Shown here piece after piece: positions 21,808 through 31,144 of a stretch of 64,000 nucleotides of DNA (the first letter of the stretch is position 1; each line of letters opens with the position of its first letter). The notes under the pieces are model-generated. The model ran no database searches. It was not told where the DNA came from and saw only the letters and a list, made by a program, of their open reading frames with translations. The position numbers and the translations under genes were made by a program. The stretch comes from Diplosphaera chodatii (taxonomy: Eukaryota; Chlorophyta; Trebouxiophyceae; Prasiolales; Stichococcaceae): assembly GCA_032358165.1 (NCBI GenBank), contig JAALGY010000057.1, positions 1,302,001 through 1,366,000 on the forward strand, read 5' to 3'.

Positions 21808-22588
21808 TACTGGTGGTGGGCCATTTTGGCCTAGCCACAGGCTCTGGCGGAATAACCCAGAGCAACATGCACAACGAGTCGTGTCCGAAACCGTTCACTC
21901 CCCGCTGACAGAAAAGGTCCACTCAATCCCGGTTGGATGTACACCCCTCCAACTCTGCACAATGATCATGACAAATCCGCAAAAAGGCTGCCAGTTGCCC
22001 GGCATCTTGCTGCATAAAGTCCGACACTGTGGTGATGTCGCTGTCCTGAAACAGCTCAGAATGCTGCACCCTCTGATCTACTAGAGCTGGACACCCCCAG
22101 ACCATATGCGCCTCATCATCCACCACGCCGCAGCTACACCGCTGACACAGCCGCTCTGCCCGCGGCAGACGCTGCCACCTCCCTGTTTCCACCCCCAGCA
22201 TGTGACTGCCCATCCGAAACTGTGCTAACCGCCGACGACCGGTCTTGGAGGCGACTGCCTGCAAGTAGCCGGCCAGCTGGTAGTTGTCACCGTTCACAGG
22301 GCCCCTGACTCCCAGCCACTCACGCACTTTGCGCAAGTCGCTGCCATTCACGGCATCGAATGTGCGGCGCTGCAGGTGTGCACTGACCACCGAAGTGTCA
22401 ATGCGCTGCGGCACGCCGTCAACGATGGGTGACATGAAGTGCAGTAACGAGCACACCTGGGCAGCCCAGCATGCTGAGCTGGTCTTGCTGCGCCCCGGCC
22501 GGGTGGCCAGAGCACAGTTCTCCAGGAAGGCCTGCTTGGTGAGGCTTGTATCCGGCATTGCGACCAGCCGATTCCAGAACCGGCAGCA
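21808..22588 (-). pseudogene. LINE-B 3' part, left arm of an inverted pair
   Basis: A minus-strand frame of 249 codons (stop at 21,923) holding the zinc-knuckle cluster and, upstream, PDTSLTKQAFLENCALATRP. The outer ~560 bp are repeated in inverse order at 22,589-23,150, leaving about 215 bp of unpaired centre. Confidence 0.75.
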
Positions 22589-23170
22589 CCGCACATTCGA
22601 TGCTGTGAATGGCAGCGACTTGCGCAAAGTGCGTGAGTGGCTGGGAGTCAGGGGCCCTGTGAACGGTGACAACTACCAGCTGGCCGGCTACTTGCAGGCA
22701 GTCGCCTCCAAGACCGGTCGTCGGCGGTTAGCACAGTTTCGGATGGGCAGTCACATGATGGGGGTGGAAACAGGGAGGTGGCAGCGTCTGCCGCGGGCAG
22801 AGCGGCTGTGTCAGCGGTGTAGCTGCGGCGTGGTGGATGATGAGGCACACATGGTCTGGGGTTGTCCAGCTCTAGTAGATCAGAGGGTGCAGCATTCTGA
22901 GCTGTTTCAGGACAGCGACATCACCTCAGTGGCGGACTTTATGCAGCAAGATGCCGGGCAACTGGCAGCCTTTTTGCGGGTTTGTCATGATCATTGTGCA
23001 GAGTTGATGGGGTGTACATCCAACCGGGATTGAGTGGAACCATCCTGTCAGCGGAGAGTGAACGGTTTCGGACACGACTCGTTGTGCATGTTGCTCTGGG
23101 TTATTCCGCCAGAGCCTGTGGCTAGGCCAAAATGGCCCACCACCAGTATGTAATCAATGTCAAGTGTCAA
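22589..23170 (+). pseudogene. LINE-B 3' part, right arm of an inverted pair
   Basis: Head-to-head with the previous copy, beginning at CGCACATTCGATGCTG and reading on the plus strand to the zinc-knuckle end (stop at 23,033) and 3' UTR. The final residues read ELMGCTSNRD instead of ELEGC, a change also present in the duplicated copy near 26,650. Confidence 0.75.
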
Positions 23171-23287
23171 GATGGCCAGCGTTGCCGTGTGTGCCACCGG
23201 GAATCGCCCAAGCTCCCCCAACACCGCCACGTTGGGAGTGCCTGTACGCACACCAAGAACCGACCGAAGAAACTTCCGATGGACAAG

Positions 23288-23503
23288 CCAGCGCCACCAG
23301 CTCGTCGGGAGAGGCCGCACACAAGTCGCTTCGGGTTGCAGTTGGCGGAGAGGCGGTCGGTGTTGTAGCGGTTGTTTGTTTGTTTGTTTGTTTGTTTGTT
23401 TGTTTGTTTGTTTGTTTGTTTGTTTGTTTGTTTGTTTGTTTGTTTGTTTGTTTGTTTGTTTGTTTGTTTGTTTGTTTGTTTGTTTGTTTGTTTGTTTGTT
23501 TGT
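23288..23503 (-). repeat. LINE-A scrap joined to a ~135-bp (TTTG)n tract
   Basis: About 85 bp of LINE-A (GCCACCAGCTCGTCGGGAG to GTGTTGTAGCGGTTG, matching about 12,590-12,665) runs straight into about 33 units of TTTG (about 23,370-23,503). That tract is the 3' tail of the following inverted T copy. Both strands give open frames of alternating Cys/Leu/Phe/Val or Asn/Lys/Gln/Thr, which are artefacts. Confidence 0.85.
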
Positions 23504-24290
23504 TTCTTTTTTACAAAGGGCGTCCAGACCAGAACCAAGCTCAAGAACAAGGCTCTGCGGCACAATGCGGCTTCTCACGTGTGAACGTGAGGGCGGCTGA
23601 GTATGTCATCAAAACGTCATGTTCGAAATATGTCATTTTTGTTTGTTTGTTTGTTTGTTCTTTACAAAGGGCGTCCAGACCAGAACCAAGCTCTCAAGAA
23701 CAAGGCTCTGCGGCACAATGCGGCTTCTCACGTGTGAACGTGAGGGCGGCTGAGTACGTCATCAAAACGTCATGTTCGAAATATGTCGATGGAGGACACT
23801 GAAACCACAAGGGAATGCAGGGCCCATGAGACCAGCGAAAGGCAATAGTCCCGATGAGGAAGGCTACCTAATGGTCGTACACGTGCGGGGACCTAGCGGC
23901 GGCGGCAGCAATGCCACGCACTCGCGGCGAAGTCGCACCGCTGCGGGTCTATCACTCTAGAAATGTCAAAACGTCTGTCTGTCCACGTGCCACGGCACCC
24001 GCGGGTAAACCCAGAAAACCCCGCGCAGACATGCAGGGACCGGTTGCGTACAAGTACGCCGAGCCCTGGGCCCGCTGGGACCGGATACGCCGCGAGGCGC
24101 CCTGCATGCTGGTGAAAGCAACCAAACCCAAAGGGACTGAGGGCCGGCGCTGGCAAACAACAGAGGGCTGGCGGCTGACGCCGCAAGCTGTCCGATATGC
24201 ACAACACCGGGCACCAGGGTCTTCTGAGGCAGGTGCTCCCATCCGCGCGGGCTCCGCGGGTGGCCGCTGCTAGGTGTTGTCATGCTACTA
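23504..24290 (-). mobile_element. Two T elements in tandem, second with full Q part
   Basis: The first T copy (23,504-23,636) is 5'-truncated at GAAATATGTCA. The second (from TTTGTTTG at 23,640) is complete through T and the full Q part to CATGACAACACC at about 24,290. This is the best full-length example, about 640 bp. In element sense it runs Q, T, then (AAAC)n. Confidence 0.75.
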
Positions 24291-25077
24291 AGGTCTTGGT
24301 CTTGCTCTTGCTCTTGTTCTTGATCTTGGCCCAGTGCTGATTGGGCAGATGAGGTACGGGCGCATAGGTGAGGTTGAATGGTGGTGGGAGTCCAGGATGG
24401 GACCGAAGGTGAAGGTGAAGGCGACGGCGGGTGCTGGCAGGCGAGGTGTGGAGGGTGTGGGTGAAGGTGAGCGGCGGTGGGAGTCCAGGATGGGACCAAA
24501 GGTGAAGGTGAAGGCGACGGGGGGTGCTGGCAGGTGAGGTGTGAGGGTGTAGGTGAGGGTGAGCGGCGGTGGGAGTCCAGGATGGGACCAAAGGTGAAGG
24601 TGAAGGCGACGGGGGGTGCCGGCAGGTGAGGTGTGAGGGTGTAGGTGAGGGTGAGCGGCGGTGGGAGCCCAGGATGGGACCGAAAGTGAAGGTGAAGGCG
24701 ACGGGGGGTGCCGGCAGGTGAGGTGTGAGGGTGTAGGTGAGGGTGAGCGGCGGTGGGAGCCCAGGATGGGACCCAAAGTGAAGGTGAAGGCGACGGCGGG
24801 TGCTGGCAGGCGAGGTGTGGAGGGTGTGGGTGAAGGTGAGCGGCGGTGGGAGTCCAGGATGGGACCAAAGGTGAAGGTGAAGGCGACGGGGGGTGCTGGC
24901 AGGTGAGGTGTGAGGGTGTAGGTGAGGGTGAGCGGCGGTGGGAGTCCAGGATGGGACCAAAGGTGAAGGTGAAGGCGACGGGGGGTGCCGGCAGGTGAGG
25001 TGTGAGGGTGTAGGTGAGGGTGAGCGGCGGTGGGAGCCCAGGATGGGACCGAAAGTGAAGGTGAAGGCGACGGCGGA
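24291..25077 (-). repeat. 92-bp minisatellite array (block 3)
   Basis: About eight units in reverse orientation, with the AAGAGCAAGAGCAAG edge at the Q junction. The subtype differs from block 1 (GGCGACGGGGGGTGCCGGC units), and two unit types alternate, suggesting higher-order duplication within the array. It ends abruptly at GGCGGAAATATGTCATTGAC. Confidence 0.85.
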
Positions 25078-26227
25078 AATATGTCATTGACATTTGACAT
25101 TGATTACATACTGGTGGTGGGCCATTTTGGCCTAGCCACAGGCTCTGGCGGAATAACCCAGAGCAACATGCACAACGAGTCGTGTCCGAAACCGTTCACT
25201 CCCCGCTGACAGAAAAGGTCCACTCAATCCCGGTTGGATGTACACCCCTCCAACTCTGCACAATGATCATGACAAATCCGCAAAAAGGCTGCCAGTTGCC
25301 CGGCATCTTGCTGCATAAAGTCCGACACTGTGGTGATGTCGCTGTCCTGAAACAGCTCAGAATGCTGCACCCTCTGATCTACTAGAGCTGGACACCCCCA
25401 GACCATATGCGCCTCATCATCCACCACGCCGCAGCTACATGGATGGATAGCGGTAAGGGAAGTGCAAATAGCGATGGAAAAGGACCTTTGACCGGAAGGC
25501 TGTTTGTGTATTGCGTTTTTCAACGACTTATATACACAAACCATGGAGGGCAGATTGCCGAAGCAACCACTTGCATAGGGTGGGGTGGGTTGGTCCCACA
25601 CGGAACTAGACCCGAAACTTCCGCCACCGCCAGGGATCGAACCCGGTCCCTGAACGGTGTCCAATGAATGGATAGCGGTAAGGGAAGTGCAAATAGCGAT
25701 GGAAAAGGACCTTTGACCGGAAGGCTGTTTGTGTATTGCGTTTTTCAACGACTTATATACACAAACCAAACCATACACCGCTGACACAGCCGCTCTGCCC
25801 GCGGCAGACGCTGCCACCTCCCTGTTTCCACCCCCAGCATGTGACTGCCCATCCGAAACTGTGCTAACCGCCGACGACCGGTCTTGGAGGCGACTGCCTG
25901 CAAGTAGCCGGCCAGCTGGTAGTTGTCACCGTTCACAGGGCCCCTGACTCCCAGCCACTCACGCACTTTGCGCAAGTCGCTGCCATTCACAGCATCGAAT
26001 GTGCGGCGCTGCAGGTGTGCACTGACCACCGAAGTGTCAATGCGCTGCGGCACGCCGTCAACGATGGGTGACATGAAGTGCAGTAACGAGCACACCTGGG
26101 CAGCCCAGCATGCTGAGCTGGTCTTGCTGCGCCCCGGCCGGGTGGCCAGAGCACAGTTCTCCAGGAAGGCCTGCTTGGTGAGGCTTGTATCCGGCATTGC
26201 GACCAGCCGATTCCAGAACCGGCAGCA
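25078..26227 (-). pseudogene. LINE-B 3' part, left arm, second duplicate
   Basis: The same inverted-pair arm as 21,808-22,588 but interrupted by a SINE-like insertion at 25,440-25,773, splitting the zinc-knuckle frame at RLCQRC. Stop at 25,224. Confidence 0.75.
25440..25773 (-). mobile_element. SINE-like element copy g (unit plus ~100-bp partial unit)
   Basis: A full unit followed on the plus strand by a second unit broken off after TATACACAAACC. It is flanked by TACA (25,436-25,439 and 25,774-25,777). The duplicate of this site at about 22,136 is empty and has TACA once, so insertion followed the block duplication (or was lost from the other copy). Confidence 0.85.
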
Positions 26228-26875
26228 CCGCACATTCGATGCTGTGAATGGCAGCGACTTGCGCAAAGTGCGTGAGTGGCTGGGAGTCAGGGGCCCTGTG
26301 AACGGTGACAACTACCAGCTGGCCGGCTACTTGCAGGCAGTCGCCTCCAAGACCGGTCGTCGGCGGTTAGCACAGTTTCGGATGGGCAGTCACATGCTGG
26401 GGGTGGAAACAGGGAGGTGGCAGCGTCTGCCGCGGGCAGAGCGGCTGTGTCAGCGGTGTAGCTGCGGCGTGGTGGATGATGAGGCACACATGGTCTGGGG
26501 TTGTCCAGCTCTAGTAGATCAGAGGGTGCAGCATTCTGAGCTGTTTCAGGACAGCGACATCACCTCAGTGGCGGACTTTATGCAGCAAGATGCCGGGCAA
26601 CTGGCAGCCTTTTTGCGGGTTTGTCATGATCATTGTGCAGAGTTGATGGGGTGTACATCCAACCGGGATTGAGTGGAACCATCCTGTCAGCGGAGAGTGA
26701 ACGGTTTCGGACACGACTCGTTGTGCATGTTGCTCTGGGTTATTCCGCCAGAGCCTGTGGCTAGGCCAAAATGGCCCACCACCAGTATGTAATCAATGTC
26801 AAAAATGTCAAATGCCAGAGCCTGTGGCTAGGCCAAAATGGCCCACCACCAGTATGTAATCAATGTCAAATGTCA
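26228..26875 (+). pseudogene. LINE-B 3' part, right arm, second duplicate
   Basis: The plus-strand copy corresponding to 22,589-23,170 (stop at 26,672), followed by a repeated LINE-B 3' tail (two CACCACCAGTATGTAATC segments at about 26,777 and 26,846). Confidence 0.75.
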
Positions 26876-26989
26876 AGATGGCCAGCGTTGCCGTGTGTGC
26901 CACCGGGAATCGCCCAAGCTCCCCCAACACCGCCACGTTGGGAGTGCCTGTACGCACACCAAGAACCGACCGAGAAACTTCCGATGGAC

Positions 26990-27161
26990 AAGCCAGCGCC
27001 ACCAGCTCGTCGGGAGAGGCCGCACACAAGTCGCTTCGGGTTGCAGTTGGCGGAGAGGCGGTCGGTGTTGTAGCGGTTGTTTGTTTGTTTGTTTGTTTGT
27101 TTGTTTGTTTGTTTGTTTGTTTGTTTGTTTGTTTGTTTGTTTGTTTGTTTGTTTGTTTGTT
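26990..27161 (-). repeat. LINE-A scrap joined to a ~85-bp (TTTG)n tract
   Basis: The duplicate of 23,288-23,503, with the same LINE-A scrap but only about 21 TTTG units (27,077-27,161). Confidence 0.85.
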
Positions 27162-27935
27162 ACAAAGGGCGTCCAGACCAGAACCAAGCTCAAGAACAAG
27201 GCTCTGCGGCACAATGCGGCTTCTCACGTGTGAACGTGAGGGCGGCTGAGTATGTCATCAAAACGTCATGTTCGAAATATGTCATTTTTGTTTGTTTGTT
27301 TGTTTGTTCTTTACAAAGGGCGTCCAGACCAGAACCAAGCTCAAGAACAAGGCTCTGCGGCACAATGCGGCTTCTCACGTGTGAACGTGAGGGCGGCTGA
27401 GTATGTCATCAAAACGTCATGTTCGAAATATGTCGATGGAGGACACTGAAACCACAAGGGAATGCAGGGCCCATGAGACCAGCGAAAGGCAATAGTCCCG
27501 ATGAGGAAGGCTACCTAATGGTCGTACACGTGCGGGGACCTAGCGGCGGCGGCAGCAATGCCACGCACTCGCGGCGAAGTCGCACCGCTGCGGGTCTATC
27601 ACTCTAGAAATGTCAAAACGTCTGTCTGTCCACGTGCCACGGCACCCGCGGGTAAACCCAGAAAACCCCGCGCAGACATGCAGGGACCGGTTGCGTACAA
27701 GTACGCCGAGCCCTGGGCCCGCTGGGACCGGATACGCCGCGAGGCGCCCTGCATGCTGGTGAAAGCAACCAAACCCAAAGGGACTGAGGGCCGGCGCTGG
27801 CAAACAACAGAGGGCTGGCGGCTGACGCCGCAAGCTGTCCGATATGCACAACACCGGGCACCAGGGTCTTCTGAGGCAGGTGCTCCCATCCGCGCGGGCT
27901 CCGCGGGTGGCCGCTGCTAGGTGTTGTCATGCTAC
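27162..27935 (-). mobile_element. Two T elements in tandem, second with full Q part (duplicate)
   Basis: Corresponds to 23,504-24,290 at an offset of about 3,647 bp with very few differences. Confidence 0.75.
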
Positions 27936-28899
27936 TAAGGTCTTGGTCTTGCTCTTGCTCTTGTTCTTGATCTTGGCCCAGTGCTGATTGGGCAGATGAG
28001 GTACGGGCGCATAGGTGAGGTTGAATGGTGGTGGGAGTCCAGGATGGGACCGAAGGTGAAGGTGAAGGCGACGGCGGGTGCTGGCAGGCGAGGTGTGGAG
28101 GGTGTGGGTGAAGGTGAGCGGCGGTGGGAGTCCAGGATGGGACCAAAGGTGAAGGTGAAGGCGACGGGGGGTGCTGGCAGGTGAGGTGTGAGGGTGTAGG
28201 TGAGGGTGAGCGGCGGTGGGAGTCCAGGATGGGACCAAAGGTGAAGGTGAAGGCGACGGGGGGTGCCGGCAGGTGAGGTGTGAGGGTGTAGGTGAGGGTG
28301 AGCGGCGGTGGGAGCCCAGGATGGGACCGAAAGTACATTGTACATTGATTACATACTGGTGGTGGGCCATTTTGGCCTAGCCACAGGCTCTGGCGGAATA
28401 ACCTAGAGCAACGTGCACAACGAGTCGTGTCCGTGAGTGAAGGTGAAGGCGACGGCGGGTGCTGGCAGGTGAGGTGTGAGGGTGTAGGTGAAGGTGAGCG
28501 GCGGTGGGAGTCCAGGATGGGACCGAAAGTGAAGGTGAAGGCGACGGCGGGTGCTGGCAGGTGAGGTGTGGAGGGTGTGGGCGAAAGTGAGCGGCGGTGG
28601 GAGTCCAGGATGGGACCAAAGGTGAAGGTATATTTCGAACATGACGTTTTGATGACATACTCAGCCGCCCTCACGTTCACACGTGAGAAGCCGCATTGTG
28701 CCGCAGAGCCTTGTTCTTGAGCTTGGTTCTGGTCTGGACGCCCTTTGTAAAAAACAGACAAACAAACAAACAAACAAAGGTGAAGGTGAAGGCGACGGGG
28801 GGTGCTGGCAGGTGAGGTGTGAGGGTGTAGGTGAGGGTGAGCGGCGGTGGGAGCCCAGGATGGGACCGAAAGTGAAGGTGAAGGCGACGGCGGAAATAT
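27936..28899 (-). repeat. 92-bp minisatellite interleaved with T and LINE-B scraps
   Basis: Minisatellite units at about 27,936-28,335, 28,436-28,628 and 28,779-28,895 are separated by a LINE-B 3' tail (28,340-28,435, minus) and a plus-strand T copy with (AAAC)n (28,629-28,778). Compared with block 3, the array was opened twice after the block duplication. Confidence 0.75.
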
Positions 28900-29473
28900 G
28901 TCATTGACATTTGACATTGATTACATACTGGTGGTGGGCCATTTTGGCCTAGCCACAGGCTCTGGCGGAATAACCCAGAGCAACATGCACAACGAGTCGT
29001 GTCCGAAACCGTTCACTCCCCGCTGACAGAATGGTTCCACTCAATCCCGGTTGGATGTACACCCCTCCAACTCTGCACAATGATCATGACAAATCCGCAA
29101 AAAGGCTGCCAGTTGCCCGGCATCCTGCTGCATAAAGTCCGCCACTGAGGTGATGTCGCTGTCCTGAAACAGCTCAGAATGCTGCACCCTCTGATCTACT
29201 AGAGCTGGACACCCCCAGACCATGTGCGCCTCATCATCCACCACGCCGCAGCTACACCGCTGACACAGCCGCTCTGCCCGCGGCAGACGCTGCCACCTCC
29301 CTGTCTCCACCCCCAGCATGTGACTGCCCATCCGAAACTGTGCTAACCGCCGACGACCGGTCTTGGAGGCGACTGCCTGCAAGTAGCCGGCCAGCTGGTA
29401 GTTGTCACCGTTCACAGGGCCCCTGACTCCCAGCCACTCACGCACTTTGCGCAAGTCGCTGCCATTCACAGCA
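28900..29473 (-). pseudogene. LINE-B 3' part, 5'-truncated
   Basis: Zinc-knuckle frame (stop at 29,041) from AVNGSDLRKVREWLG to CTSNRD. It is joined at ACAGCATGTCGATGG to an inverted T copy. Confidence 0.75.
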
Positions 29474-29950
29474 TGTCGATGGAGGACACTGAAACCACAA
29501 GGGAATGCAGGGCCCATGAGACCAGCGAAAGGCAATAGTCCCGATGAGGAAGGCTACCTAATGGTCGTACAAGTGCGGGGACCTAGCGGCGGCGGCAGCA
29601 ATGCCACGCACTCGCGGCGAAGTCGCACCGCTGCGGGTCTATCACTCTAGAAATGTCGTAACGGTAGCGGTTGCGACTGAGTAGCCGTAGACGAGGGTGT
29701 TGAGCTTCGCCAATTGGGTGGCTGTGGGGGAGTCGAAGCTGAGGAGGTGCACCAGCTGCGACTGCAGGTTCTGCTTGCCGACGTACGCCCGTCCAAAGAA
29801 GGAGATGGCGTGCTTGGACCACTGCAGGACCGCCTAGCCAATGAGGCCGATCTGGGAGTTGATCTTGTGCTGGCGAGCGCTGATAGCGTCGCTGCCGCAG
29901 CCGACGATGACGCCCAAGTGGTTGTCATGTGTGTGGTGTGGGGTGTAGTT
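29474..29950 (-). mobile_element. T element fragment joined to a LINE-A thumb fragment
   Basis: T body without tail (29,474-29,658), then about 290 bp of LINE-A (GTAGCCGTAGACGAGGGTG to GGGGTGTAGTTGACCC), matching about 12,660-12,950. This LINE-A piece has an extra in-frame stop and several substitutions, so it is older than copies 1 and 2. Confidence 0.7.
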
Positions 29951-30295
29951 GACCCAACCGGGATTGAGTGGAACCATCCTGTCAGCGGGGAGTGAACGGT
30001 TTCGGACACGACTCGTTGTGCATGTTGCTCTGGGTTATTCCGCCAGAGCCTGTGGCTAGGCCAAAATGGCCCACCACCAGTATGTAATCAATGTCAAATG
30101 TCAAATGACTTTATGCAGCAAGATGCCGGGCAACTGGCAGCCTTTTTGCGAGTTTGTCATGATCATTGTGCAGAGTTGGAGGGGTGTACATCCAACCGGG
30201 ATTGAGCGGAACCATTCTGTCAGCGGGGAGTGAACGGTTTCGGACACGACTCGTTGCGCATGTTGCTCTGGGTTATTCCGCCAGAGCCTGTGGCT
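29951..30295 (+). mobile_element. Two LINE-B 3' ends in tandem
   Basis: The first carries only the 3' UTR ending AATGTCAAATGTCAAATG. The second adds the last zinc-knuckle codons (CAGCAAGATGCCGGGCAAC onward) and lacks its tail where a T copy begins. Confidence 0.7.
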
Positions 30296-30790
30296 TTTTG
30301 TGTGTTTGTTTGTTTGTTTTTTACAAAGGGCGTCCAGACCAGAACCAAGCTCAAGAACAAGGCTCTGCGGCACAATGCGGCTTCTCACGTGTGAACGTGA
30401 GGGCGGCTGAGTATGTCATCATCCGTTCATTGGACACCGTTCAGGGACCGGGTTCGATCCCTGGCAGTGGCGGAAGTTTCGGGTCTAGTTCCGTGTGGGA
30501 CCAACCCACCCCACCCTATGCAAGTGGTTGCTTCGGCAATCTGCCCTCCATGGTTTGTGTATATAAGTCGTTGAAAAACGCAATACACAAACAGCCTTCC
30601 GGTCAAAGGTCCTTTTCCATCGCTATTTGCACTTCCCTTACCGCTATCCATCAAAACGTCATGTTCGAAATATGTCGATGGAGGACACTGAAACCACAAG
30701 GGAATGCAGGGCCCATGAGACCAGCGAAAGGCAATAGTCCCTGTGGCTAGGCCAAAATGGCCCACTACCAGTATGTAATCAATGTCAAAA
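30296..30790 (-). mobile_element. T element split by a SINE-like insertion; right edge of the mosaic
   Basis: T runs from its (TTTG)n tail (30,298) to GTATGTCATC at 30,420 and resumes after the insertion to about 30,740. A last LINE-B 3' tail (plus, TATGTAATCAATGTC) closes the mosaic at about 30,790. Confidence 0.75.
30421..30648 (+). mobile_element. SINE-like element copy h, only plus-strand copy
   Basis: In element sense: a hairpin CACCG-TT-CAGGGA / TCCCTG-G-CAGTG at 30,435-30,469 (one mismatch against other copies) with loop CCGGGTTCGA; a TTCG-capped stem GGTTGC/GCAATC at 30,526-30,541; an internal TATATAAG at 30,559; and the 3' end ACTTCCCTTACCGCTATC. It is flanked by CATC (30,417-30,420 and 30,649-30,652), and intact T copies show one CATC. 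Confidence 0.85.
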
Positions 30791-31144
30791 TGATGAATCG
30801 TGGTTTGGAGCTAGCTCCGGAGTAGGCGTCCATGGGTGAGTGGTCAGATGAATCAAAAGCTGGACAATCATTGTGTCAGCGACATAGTGGAGCTGAGAAC
30901 CGCTTTTCACGGACACACGACTCCGTCTTCATCTCTGTGCGTGACTGTCATTGACAGCGTGCGTGTGCAATGACTGCATTGAAGCTGGGAGTTGAGCCTA
31001 GTCTTGCCGAGCTCTCTGAGTACCGGGATACCAAGCATTCACCGCTGGCAAGATTACCATTTGATGTGATTTGCAAGCAAAACCACTAGCGAGAGTAGCA
31101 ACTAGGCCTCACGATGCAAAGCAACGAAAGGTTCTCGCATTACA
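30791..31144. other. Border between repeat mosaic and single-copy genes
   Basis: No repeats shared with the mosaic and no gene. It probably contains the 3' UTR of the minus-strand CHZ gene. Confidence 0.4.

Noticed and set aside
23372..23584. Open frames of repeated Cys-Leu-Phe-Val or Asn-Lys-Gln-Thr
   Set aside because: They are translations of the (TTTG)n/(AAAC)n tract; the 4-bp period keeps frames open without coding meaning.
30421..30648. tRNA gene suggested by GGTTCGATCC
   Set aside because: A T-arm-like stem exists but there are no acceptor, D or anticodon arms, only ~30 bp precede the box, and the sequence is one of eight dispersed element copies.
4280..30790. CRISPR array or direct-repeat immune locus
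   Set aside because: The repeats are contiguous 92-bp units without unique spacers, in a eukaryotic sequence.
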